5,682 nucleotides of DNA from Bacillota bacterium (lineage in GTDB: Bacteria; Bacillota; Bacilli; Bacillales_B; DSM-18226): positions 1 to 5,682 of the forward strand of contig JAKACS010000250.1 in assembly GCA_021821235.1 (NCBI GenBank). Direction: 5' to 3'. Position 1 is the first letter of the stretch, and every line of letters begins with the position of its first letter. The notes under the pieces were generated by a model. The model worked only from the letters and a program-made list of their open reading frames with translations. It had not been told where the DNA came from and ran no database searches. The position numbers and the translations under genes were made by a program. Below are positions 1 to 4,871 of this stretch, in pieces.

Positions 1-268
1 ATAAATCAGACCCATACCCGCTGACTTGTACCAAGTCTCCGAAAAAATATTTATATTCAATATCAATTTGTTCCTGTTCCATAATATTTCCCTCATATTC
101 TGAGAGTAGTTGAAGTGCTGATTCTACATAAAGGCCTTCACTTTTATTCACTTCGTATACATATTTCTCATCAAGCCATTTAACATCTGTTACTTTTCCA
201 ACCGTCCCATACATCGTTATCACGACTGTATCACCGATTTTATATTTCGGCTTCTTCCTTTTCTCCAT
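1..268 (-). CDS. yodN: YodN-like conserved Bacillus protein of unknown function, 3'-truncated by the window edge
   Basis: An open minus-strand frame of 89 codons runs from ATG at 268 to the left edge with no stop. The product starts MEKRKKPKYKIGDTVVITMYG and is basic at its N terminus. Residues 8-40 (KYKIGDTVV...YVYEV) alternate hydrophobic and polar residues with glycine turns, which suggests a small SH3/KOW-like beta barrel. A similar 'YxxGDxVxVxxYG' pattern starts again near residue 74 (YFFGDLVQVSGYG), so the protein may hold two related barrels. From memory it resembles B. subtilis YodN, which lies next to yozE there as well; no function is known to me. ATG 268 is preceded by GAGGGG about ten bases upstream and by a closer GGAGG with only three bases between. 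The gene is separated from yozE by a terminator, so it is probably its own transcription unit. The gene call is firm; the YodN identity is less so. Confidence 0.72.
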   Translation of the reverse strand, partial: MEKRKKPKYKIGDTVVITMYGTVGKVTDVKWLDEKYVYEVNKSEGLYVESALQLLSEYEGNIMEQEQIDIEYKYFFGDLVQVSGYGSDL

Positions 269-313
269 ATTCCTCCATCCCCTCAATGACGCGTCGTGAA
301 AATTAATTACCAT

Positions 314-322
314 ATTATATGC
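314..322 (-). promoter_or_regulatory. Possible -10 element for the yodN-like gene
   Basis: The minus strand between the yozE terminator and the yodN-like start reads GCATATAATATGG. It contains TATAAT (319-314), matching the sigma-A -10 box, and the overlapping CATATAATA, which also fits the -10 patterns of the sporulation factors sigma-E/sigma-K (CATAnnnTA). I see no convincing -35 at the right distance for any of the three. The box is about 46 bases upstream of the ATG. This is a -10-only prediction. Confidence 0.3.
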
Positions 323-349
323 ACCGATTAAGGAGAAGCGCACGGGTTT

Positions 350-383
350 TGAAAAAAGAAAAATCGCCGGGGGATCCAGGCGA
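350..383 (-). terminator. Intrinsic terminator ending the kamA-yokU-yozE unit
   Basis: On the minus strand, fourteen bases after the yozE stop codon, TCGCC (383-379) pairs with GGCGA (368-364). Two further G-C pairs are possible inside after one mismatch. The stem is followed directly by the U-rich tract TTTTTCTTTTTTC (363-351). The stem is short but the tract is long and in the right place. It marks the 3' end of the kamA operon and insulates the yodN-like gene downstream. Confidence 0.8.
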
Positions 384-397
384 CTAAGAACTACACA

Positions 398-628
398 TTA
401 GAGCTTTAACTCAGATAATTGATAGAGCTGCCAAGCTTCATCAAAAATAGTCATACTAGCCAAGTAATGTCCATTTAATTCCAGATACGAACTGATTTCA
501 TGATAATCTTCCGCTGTTTTTGGAAAACTATGATCTTCATAAGCCTGGTTGGCAAATCGGCTAATAGCATCTTTTGGTGCCGGATGACGGTATTTCATTA
601 AAAAGTGGTAAAAAGATTTGCTCATCAT
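398..628 (-). CDS. yozE: YozE family protein (YozE_SAM_like domain), function unknown
   Basis: The 76-residue product fills the usual length of the YozE family (PF06855), a small all-helical fold resembling a SAM domain and found mainly in Bacilli. Typical residues are SFYHFLMKYRHP near residues 4-15, then FANQAYEDHSFPKTAEDYHEISSYLE in the middle, closely matching B. subtilis YozE as I recall it. There is no signal peptide, membrane segment or catalytic motif, so it is probably a cytoplasmic protein. Two ATG codons stand in a row (628 and 625). GAAAGG lies seven bases before the first, a normal distance, so either may be used. The gene follows yokU by 49 bases without a terminator and is followed by one, so it is probably the last gene of the kamA operon, as reported for B. 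thuringiensis. Its link to lysine metabolism is by position only. Confidence 0.93.
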   Translation of the reverse strand: MMSKSFYHFLMKYRHPAPKDAISRFANQAYEDHSFPKTAEDYHEISSYLELNGHYLASMTIFDEAWQLYQLSELKL

Positions 629-677
629 TCAAACGCCTTTCTAATTTTGGTCTATCTTACAGCTACTATAACTGTTC

Positions 678-962
678 TTAGGTGAAAAAATCAAAATAAT
701 TTTTTTTCAATCTTCTTGGGATCTTCATTAATTCTTGAAAGGTAATATTTTTTCCTAGCTGCATAGGGTCAATCAACAGTAATTGATCCTCAATTTCTTT
801 TATGATTTGATCATCCAAATAATTCATTGCACAGCTCGCACAAGAAATAACAGGGGCCTGTTTGATTTCGATCGCCCTCGTTCCTCCATCTGGCAGTTCC
901 CAAAACACACTTTCTTGCCTGGTTGTAATGTGCTCACTTTCGCACCATGCACATAGATCCAT
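678..962 (-). CDS. yokU: YokU family zinc-finger protein
   Basis: A 94-residue protein with two CxxC pairs, C4/C7 and C41/C44, separated by 33 residues. This is the zinc-ribbon arrangement of the YokU family, related to the N-terminal YgiT/MqsA-type zinc finger. Between the pairs is a beta-rich stretch (VFWELPDGGTRAIEI) and after them a helical, charged tail (DDQIIKEIEDQLLL). There is no helix-turn-helix antitoxin half as in full-length MqsA, and no toxin neighbour, so I do not call it an antitoxin. The ATG abuts the kamA stop codon (TAA then ATG, no gap), and the ribosome binding site lies inside the kamA coding end. This indicates translational coupling and co-expression. Its role is unknown; a regulatory or helper role for KamA is inference from the constant pairing. 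Family call is firm. Confidence 0.9.
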   Translation of the reverse strand: MDLCAWCESEHITTRQESVFWELPDGGTRAIEIKQAPVISCASCAMNYLDDQIIKEIEDQLLLIDPMQLGKNITFQELMKIPRRLKKNYFDFFT

Positions 963-2399
963 TTAGTGTTCACCCTTTTCAGATGTATTGCCGTCAGGGT
1001 GCTGAAGATTTGTATTTTCCTGTTCAATAAGTGCTTTAAACTTTTTTTCTTTCAATTCATCGCGTTTTTCCCGCTTTTCTTTTAAAGACAGATGGGTTGG
1101 ATCTTCCGCATATGCTTTTCGCCGGTTTAGCCTTGCGAGTCCTTCAGGGACAAGATTGAACTGTTCATCCTGCATGACTCCAGCGATTCCTGTTAGCGAT
1201 CTTTTCTCAGCCATGTCTGCAAAAATTTCTTTAAAATATTCTTCCGCTCTGCCCGGAACATAATCCTGTGGTTCCGGATAGGAAGTAATCACCCCTTCAA
1301 AATTGCGGAGCACAACTTTTTCAGGGCTTTGAGAAAGTAAATAATTAGGCTGCAAAGCGATTTTACCACCGCCGCCAGGTGCGTCTACAACGTAGGTAGG
1401 TACGGCATACCCAGAAGTATGTCCGCGCAAGCCTTCGATGATTTCCAGTCCTTTGGACACAGGAGCACGGAAATGACCAATTCCTTCTGATAAATCGCAT
1501 TGATAAATATAGTAAGGCCGGACGCGGATTTTAACAAGGTCATGCATCAATTTTTTCATGATTGACACACTGTCATTGATCCCTGCCAAGATGACCGACT
1601 GGTTCCCAACCGGCACACCAGCATTTGCCAGCATTTCACAAGCCCGTTTCGATTCTTCCGTTATTTCAATTGAGGTATTGAAATGTGTGTTCAGCCAAAT
1701 CGGGTGGTATTTTTTTAAAATAGTGCAGAGATTTTCGGTAATTCGCTGCGGAAAAACAACCGGTGCCCTTGTTCCAATGCGAATAATTTCGACATGGTCA
1801 ATTTCCCGTAAATTCTTTAAAATGTATTCCAAAATTTGATCATTGATTAAAAGACCGTCCCCTCCTGAAATCAATACGTCCCTTACTTGCGGGGTTTGGC
1901 GAATATAGGCGATTGCAGCATCCAATTGTTTCTTCGGCACCCCCATGCCGATCTGACCGGAAAAGCGCCGTCTCGTACAGTAGCGGCAATACATCGAACA
2001 TTGATTGGTAACAAGGAAAAGCACGCGATCCGGATAACGATGCGTTAAACCAGGAACCGGTGAATCTTCATCTTCATGGAGCGGATCTTCAAGATCGTAT
2101 TTCGTTTTTGATAGTTCTTTCGAAACGGGAACCGATTGCATTCGAATCGGGCAGCGCGGATCGTCTGGATTCATTAACGAAGCATAATAAGGGGTAATAT
2201 TAAGCGGAATGGTTTTGGTTGAAATCCTCACCCCTTCTTCTTCTTCGTTCGTTAAATGAATCACCTTTTTTAAATCTTCCAATGTTCGAATTGTATTGGT
2301 CAATTGCCAAAGCCAGTTATTCCACTGCTCATCTGTGACATTTTTCCATAGTTCAATCTCTTTCCAATGCCTCTTAGGTTTATATAAAGTTTGTTTCAT
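963..2399 (-). CDS. kamA: L-lysine 2,3-aminomutase (radical SAM, PLP-dependent)
   Basis: This 478-residue cytoplasmic enzyme interconverts L-lysine and L-beta-lysine, using S-adenosylmethionine, a [4Fe-4S] cluster and pyridoxal phosphate. The radical-SAM cluster motif CxxxCxxC is C134, C138, C141 (CSMYCRYC), followed by TRRRFSG. SGGDGLLI (178-185) fits the SAM-binding GGD region. The PLP lysine is K346 in DAPGGGGK. D302 (CDLSEG) and D339 (VVDAPGG) match the substrate-amine-binding aspartates, and R143 the carboxylate-binding arginine. All sit at a constant +9 offset from the Clostridium subterminale numbering I remember. The clostridial zinc cysteines are absent: S277 stands at the C268 position and no cysteine follows C301. 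The C-terminal tail is highly charged (KEKREKRDELKEKK), as in other Bacillus KamA. The ATG has AAAGGGG ten bases upstream. It is the first gene of a kamA-yokU-yozE operon behind a sigma-54 promoter. Also known as ablA or yodO. Confidence 0.97.
   Translation of the reverse strand: MKQTLYKPKRHWKEIELWKNVTDEQWNNWLWQLTNTIRTLEDLKKVIHLTNEEEEGVRISTKTIPLNITPYYASLMNPDDPRCPIRMQSVPVSKELSKTKYDLEDPLHEDEDSPVPGLTHRYPDRVLFLVTNQCSMYCRYCTRRRFSGQIGMGVPKKQLDAAIAYIRQTPQVRDVLISGGDGLLINDQILEYILKNLREIDHVEIIRIGTRAPVVFPQRITENLCTILKKYHPIWLNTHFNTSIEITEESKRACEMLANAGVPVGNQSVILAGINDSVSIMKKLMHDLVKIRVRPYYIYQCDLSEGIGHFRAPVSKGLEIIEGLRGHTSGYAVPTYVVDAPGGGGKIALQPNYLLSQSPEKVVLRNFEGVITSYPEPQDYVPGRAEEYFKEIFADMAEKRSLTGIAGVMQDEQFNLVPEGLARLNRRKAYAEDPTHLSLKEKREKRDELKEKKFKALIEQENTNLQHPDGNTSEKGEH
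971..979 (-). promoter_or_regulatory. Ribosome binding site for yokU inside the kamA coding end
   Basis: AAAAGGGTG on the minus strand lies eight bases before the yokU ATG and entirely inside the last codons of kamA. Ribosomes finishing kamA would stop at TAA directly beside the yokU ATG, so yokU translation is probably coupled to kamA. Confidence 0.7.
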
Positions 2400-2437
2400 T
2401 TAAAATCATCCCCTTTGCGAAGTATTGCTTTTTATTC

Positions 2438-2455
2438 ATGCAAGTTTTGTGCCAA
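2438..2455 (-). promoter_or_regulatory. Sigma-54 (SigL) -24/-12 promoter of kamA
   Basis: The minus strand reads TTGGCAC, five bases, then TTGCAT. This matches the consensus TGGCAC-N5-TTGCW at every position: -24 element at 2454-2449 and -12 element at 2443-2439. The predicted transcription start is near 2428, leaving a leader of about 28 bases before the kamA ATG. The adjacent upstream gene encodes a sigma-54 activator, and a sigma-54 promoter at kamA is reported in B. thuringiensis, so motif and context agree. Confidence 0.93.
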
Positions 2456-2485
2456 CCCGGAATAGGGGAATACGGTCTAGTGAAC

Positions 2486-2526
2486 AAAAAAAGAACACAG
2501 AAGAGCGCCGAAAGTTCAGCGCTCTT
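2486..2526 (-). terminator. Probable kamR terminator overlapping its stop codon
   Basis: On the minus strand AAGAGCGC (2526-2519) pairs with GCGCTCTT (2508-2501), an 8-bp stem with a ten-base loop that contains the kamR stop codon. A run of seven U residues follows at 2492-2486, but eight bases after the stem, which is less tight than a classical intrinsic terminator. It is placed to end the upstream operon before the kamA promoter. The same DNA may instead, or also, be an activator site. Confidence 0.5.
2505..2522. promoter_or_regulatory. Candidate KamR upstream activating site at kamA
   Basis: The plus-strand sequence GCGCCGAAAGTTCAGCGC is an 18-bp near-palindrome whose centre lies about 85 bp upstream of the predicted kamA transcription start, the usual distance for enhancer sites of sigma-54 activators. 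It agrees at 14 of 18 positions with a second palindrome at 3952-3969 just before kamR. Binding by KamR is inference. Confidence 0.5.
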
Positions 2527-3919
2527 TTACAATTAGACCGTATTTTTTCAACTTATATTGTAATGTTTGCCGCGGTACATCAAGCCATTTCGCTGCTTGA
2601 TTGATATTCCCTTTTGTTTCGTTTAACGCTTTTTCAATTAAATCTTTTTCCACTTCTGCTAAATTCGCAATTAGCGAATTGGATTTCCCTGATATTGCCG
2701 ACGAATGAATAGCCTTTTGTTTTAACATCGGCGGTAAATCTGTGACCATCAAATAGGTATGATCGCTAAGGTTCATCATGTATTCCATTACATGTTTAAG
2801 TTCCCGGCCATTTCCCGGCCAAGCATATGACAGAAAAAATTCATTCAGTCTCTCTTCCAAACCTTGAATATTTTTGGTTAGCATCTGGTTAAAGCTTTGC
2901 CGAAAATGATCGGCGAGCAACAATATATCTTCCTTTCGCTCCCTTAACGGCATGAGTGCAAACGTAAATACATTCAGGCGGTAATACAAATCATATCGAA
3001 GTTTGCCATCCCGTAGGACTTTCTCTGGATGTTCGTTCATGGCGGCAATCACCCGAACATCAACAAATATCGTTTCCCCTCCACCTACCCGGCGAATCAT
3101 TCCTTCTTCTAAAACACGCAGTAATTTAGCCTGCAGCTCAATTGGCATGGAATTCAGCTCATCAAGAAAAAGAGTTCCGCCATCAGCAAGCTCAAACAGT
3201 CCTTTCCGCTCCACTGCCCCTGTATAGCTTCCTTTCGCCGTTCCAAACAGGATGCCCTCTAATAAGCTTTCCGGGATGGCTGCGCAATTTTGGGCGATGA
3301 ACGGGCCAATAGCCCGTAATGATTCTTGATGAATGCCTTGAACGAACAGTTCCTTTCCTGTTCCGCTTTCACCATATACAAGAATCGGAGAAACGGATTT
3401 TGCCAGTTTCTTTGCTTCCTCCTTCATTTTTACAAATTGCGGGTTAACTGTCTTTAAATCACTAAGCGTATACTTTGTATATTTTCCCCGTTGCCTGTCT
3501 TTTCCGTCACTCAACCCTTTTTGCAGCTCTAACAGCCGATTTGCCAGCAGCTTAATCCGCGAGTAATCTTTTGCAATTTCGACCGCCCCAATCACTTTTT
3601 TATCTAAAAGAAGCGGCAAGGTGGTATTGATCGTATCGATTCTTCTCCCATGTACATTGACATACACTTGTGTTTGATGATAAATTGGTTTTCCGGTTTT
3701 AATTACCTTGAGCAATGTGCTCGTTTCGCTTGAAAGTGAAGGAAAAGCTTCCAGTAACGGTTTGCCCAGCACTTCTTTTACTGCCATTCCGTCATGGCGG
3801 GCAGCCACTTCATTATAAAAAATTGTTTTCCCTTCTTTATCGACAACATGAATTCCTTCATCAATGCTCTTTAAAATGGCGGTGAGGACCTCGCTCGTCA
3901 ACTCTGTTGATTGGCTCAT
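2516..3919 (-). CDS. kamR: Sigma-54-dependent transcriptional activator KamR (PAS, AAA+, Fis-type HTH)
   Basis: A RocR/NtrC-family enhancer-binding protein of 467 residues from the chosen ATG. Domains: a PAS-type sensor at about 14-119 (ILKSIDEGIHVVDKEGK...), the AAA+ sigma-54 interaction domain at about 155-390, and a Fis-type helix-turn-helix at 438-457 (NINQAAKWLDVPRQTLQYKL). Key motifs: Walker A GESGTGKE (183-190); the sigma-54 contact loop as GSYTGA (230-235) instead of GAFTGA; Walker B GGTLFLDELN (247-256); the arginine-finger region LRYDLYYRLN (307-316); WPGNGREL (367-374). ATG 3919 was chosen because GAGGGGGG lies eight bases upstream and the PAS domain begins right after. The ATG at 3997 would add 26 unstructured residues, overlap ablB and read through a palindrome. 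It lies 64 bases after ablB and directly upstream of the sigma-54 promoter of kamA. The PAS ligand, perhaps lysine or a pathway product, is unknown. Confidence 0.93.
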   Translation of the reverse strand: MSQSTELTSEVLTAILKSIDEGIHVVDKEGKTIFYNEVAARHDGMAVKEVLGKPLLEAFPSLSSETSTLLKVIKTGKPIYHQTQVYVNVHGRRIDTINTTLPLLLDKKVIGAVEIAKDYSRIKLLANRLLELQKGLSDGKDRQRGKYTKYTLSDLKTVNPQFVKMKEEAKKLAKSVSPILVYGESGTGKELFVQGIHQESLRAIGPFIAQNCAAIPESLLEGILFGTAKGSYTGAVERKGLFELADGGTLFLDELNSMPIELQAKLLRVLEEGMIRRVGGGETIFVDVRVIAAMNEHPEKVLRDGKLRYDLYYRLNVFTFALMPLRERKEDILLLADHFRQSFNQMLTKNIQGLEERLNEFFLSYAWPGNGRELKHVMEYMMNLSDHTYLMVTDLPPMLKQKAIHSSAISGKSNSLIANLAEVEKDLIEKALNETKGNINQAAKWLDVPRQTLQYKLKKYGLIVKER

Positions 3920-3951
3920 TTTTAAAGCCCCCCTCTTGCTCTGTTGAGAAA

Positions 3952-3969
3952 GTGCCGAAAATTCGGCAC
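3952..3969. promoter_or_regulatory. 18-bp perfect palindrome between ablB and kamR (candidate operator)
   Basis: GTGCCGAAAATTCGGCAC is an almost fully symmetric inverted repeat: eight complementary bases on each side of an AA centre. It lies between the ablB stop codon and the kamR ribosome binding site, and resembles the palindrome upstream of kamA. It could be a KamR autoregulatory site. As RNA it would form a strong hairpin followed by only UUUCU, a poor terminator. Confidence 0.5.
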
Positions 3970-3979
3970 GGCCTGCCGA
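3963..3979 (-). promoter_or_regulatory. Alternative hairpin overlapping the ablB-kamR palindrome
   Basis: On the minus strand TCGGCA (3979-3974) can pair with TGCCGA (3968-3963) over a five-base loop. The second arm is also the first arm of the 3952-3969 hairpin, so the two structures exclude each other. This is the geometry of an attenuator or a processing switch, but no regulatory ligand or leader peptide is visible. Confidence 0.35.
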
Positions 3980-3983
3980 TAAT

Positions 3984-4838
3984 TTAGCAGTCTGCAAGAT
4001 TCTTTACCCAGGCATTCATGTTCTCGAGTTTATCATAAATATAACAATTATTGACCATCCGGCCACGGTATTTGTAGCCCAGTTGAAAAAGCACAGCATT
4101 CATTCCTAACGAAAGTGCCCTTGCCAACGAATAAACGCAATAAATATCCTGTTTTTTCAATTCTTTCTCAAGCTCTTTCAAGAGCCATTTCATCAGTCCG
4201 TGCTGCCGATGATTTGGCAATGTTGCACAATCAGTCAGTTCGGCATTTTTATAAAAATATTGTACTTCTGCCGATGCCGCACTGACAATTTTTCCATTAT
4301 AAAAATAGCCGTAATAAATCGTTCCCCCCTTCATCGTTTTTCGTATATATTCCGGATCATGAAGCGGCGTCGGATAAATTTGAAAAACTTGGCGATAAAG
4401 AGCAGCCAACTCGGCTACAGCGTCTTCTCCAGCCATTTTTAATTCATATTCTTTTGGCGGGAGAGAAGTATGATCAGGCTTTTTTCGATCATAAAGGTCG
4501 CAAATGATGGTATCTTCAGCTAGCCAATGCTCGTTTTTCCTGCGTTCAACCGACCGGTAGTTTGTTAAAAAAAAAGCATTGGATCCCAAAAAATAGTGAT
4601 CAACCATAGCTTCCAGTTGAAAGCCTTTTTCAATAAAATCAAGCAAATGTTCGTATCGCGCTTTTAAGATGATCTTCTCTGCTGACATTTGTTCCGCCAA
4701 TTCTTCCGCCGCTTTTATTAAATCGGTCAGATTGCCGCGATAATCATCAATCCGCATTCTTTTATTAAATGGATCCATGTATGCTTCAAGGTAAAAATGG
4801 TTCCCGTGAATCGTTACAGTTTTTGCAATTTCGGCCAC
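3984..4838 (-). CDS. ablB: Beta-lysine N6-acetyltransferase (GNAT family)
   Basis: A 284-residue cytoplasmic acetyltransferase predicted to transfer acetyl from acetyl-CoA to the N6 amine of L-beta-lysine made by KamA. The C-terminal half carries the GNAT fold: acetyl-CoA binding motif A around ELTDCATLPNHRQHGLMKWL (200-219), with the pyrophosphate loop as RQHGLM, and then a motif-B region SLARALSLGMN...FQLGYKYRGR (237-260). The N-terminal half (LRI/DDYRGNL... IEKGFQLEAMVDHYFLG) is the AblB-specific part and may be a degenerate second GNAT lobe. The start is GTG at 4838; AGGTGGTG lies five bases upstream, and the next ATG is 20 codons in, past conserved sequence. It follows the yodQ-like gene by 33 bases with no terminator. 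Equivalent to B. subtilis YodP. The acetylated product is a compatible solute in methanogens, but here the neighbours point to degradation. Confidence 0.93.
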   Translation of the reverse strand: MAEIAKTVTIHGNHFYLEAYMDPFNKRMRIDDYRGNLTDLIKAAEELAEQMSAEKIILKARYEHLLDFIEKGFQLEAMVDHYFLGSNAFFLTNYRSVERRKNEHWLAEDTIICDLYDRKKPDHTSLPPKEYELKMAGEDAVAELAALYRQVFQIYPTPLHDPEYIRKTMKGGTIYYGYFYNGKIVSAASAEVQYFYKNAELTDCATLPNHRQHGLMKWLLKELEKELKKQDIYCVYSLARALSLGMNAVLFQLGYKYRGRMVNNCYIYDKLENMNAWVKNLADC

Positions 4839-4871
4839 TATTTCACCACCTTTTAGTTTGGTGTCAGCTTC

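Larger units (their letters stand above)
2469..2544. repeat. 11-bp perfect inverted repeat enclosing the kamR stop codon and terminator hairpin
   Basis: AATACGGTCTA at 2469-2479 is the exact reverse complement of TAGACCGTATT at 2534-2544. The right arm lies inside the last kamR codons (KYGL); the left arm lies in the intergenic DNA 14 bases upstream of the -24 box. The arms enclose the palindrome at 2501-2526. It could form a long outer stem in the kamR transcript or be two half-sites for a DNA-binding protein. Confidence 0.6.

Noticed and set aside
659..675. Imperfect palindrome ACAGCTACTATAACTGT between yokU and yozE
   Set aside because: One mismatch, AT-rich centre, no U-tract after it and no second copy; not enough to call a terminator or operator.
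824..1027. Minus-strand frame of 67 codons overlapping yokU and the kamA end
   Set aside because: It lies out of frame within two well-supported genes, and its product shows no recognisable motif.
1558..1839. Plus-strand open frame opposite kamA
   Set aside because: It is antisense to highly conserved KamA sequence, and I see no family motif; a shadow frame. The same applies to plus frames at 3003-3227, 4200-4442, 4903-5091, 5247-5528 and 5443-5655.
1934..1951. Inverted repeat TCGGCA-N6-TGCCGA inside kamA, resembling the ablB-kamR hairpin arms
   Set aside because: It encodes the conserved KamA segment IGMGVPK, so protein constraint explains it; spacing and centre differ from the candidate operator.
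2899..2914. GCCGA-N6-TCGGC inside kamR, a possible third operator copy
   Set aside because: Arms are only five bases, the centre has two extra bases compared with the other copies, and it lies deep in coding sequence.
3920..3997. Longer kamR start at 3997 adding 26 N-terminal residues
   Set aside because: It overlaps the ablB end, reads through the palindrome, adds sequence unlike a domain, and lacks the strong ribosome binding site found before ATG 3919.
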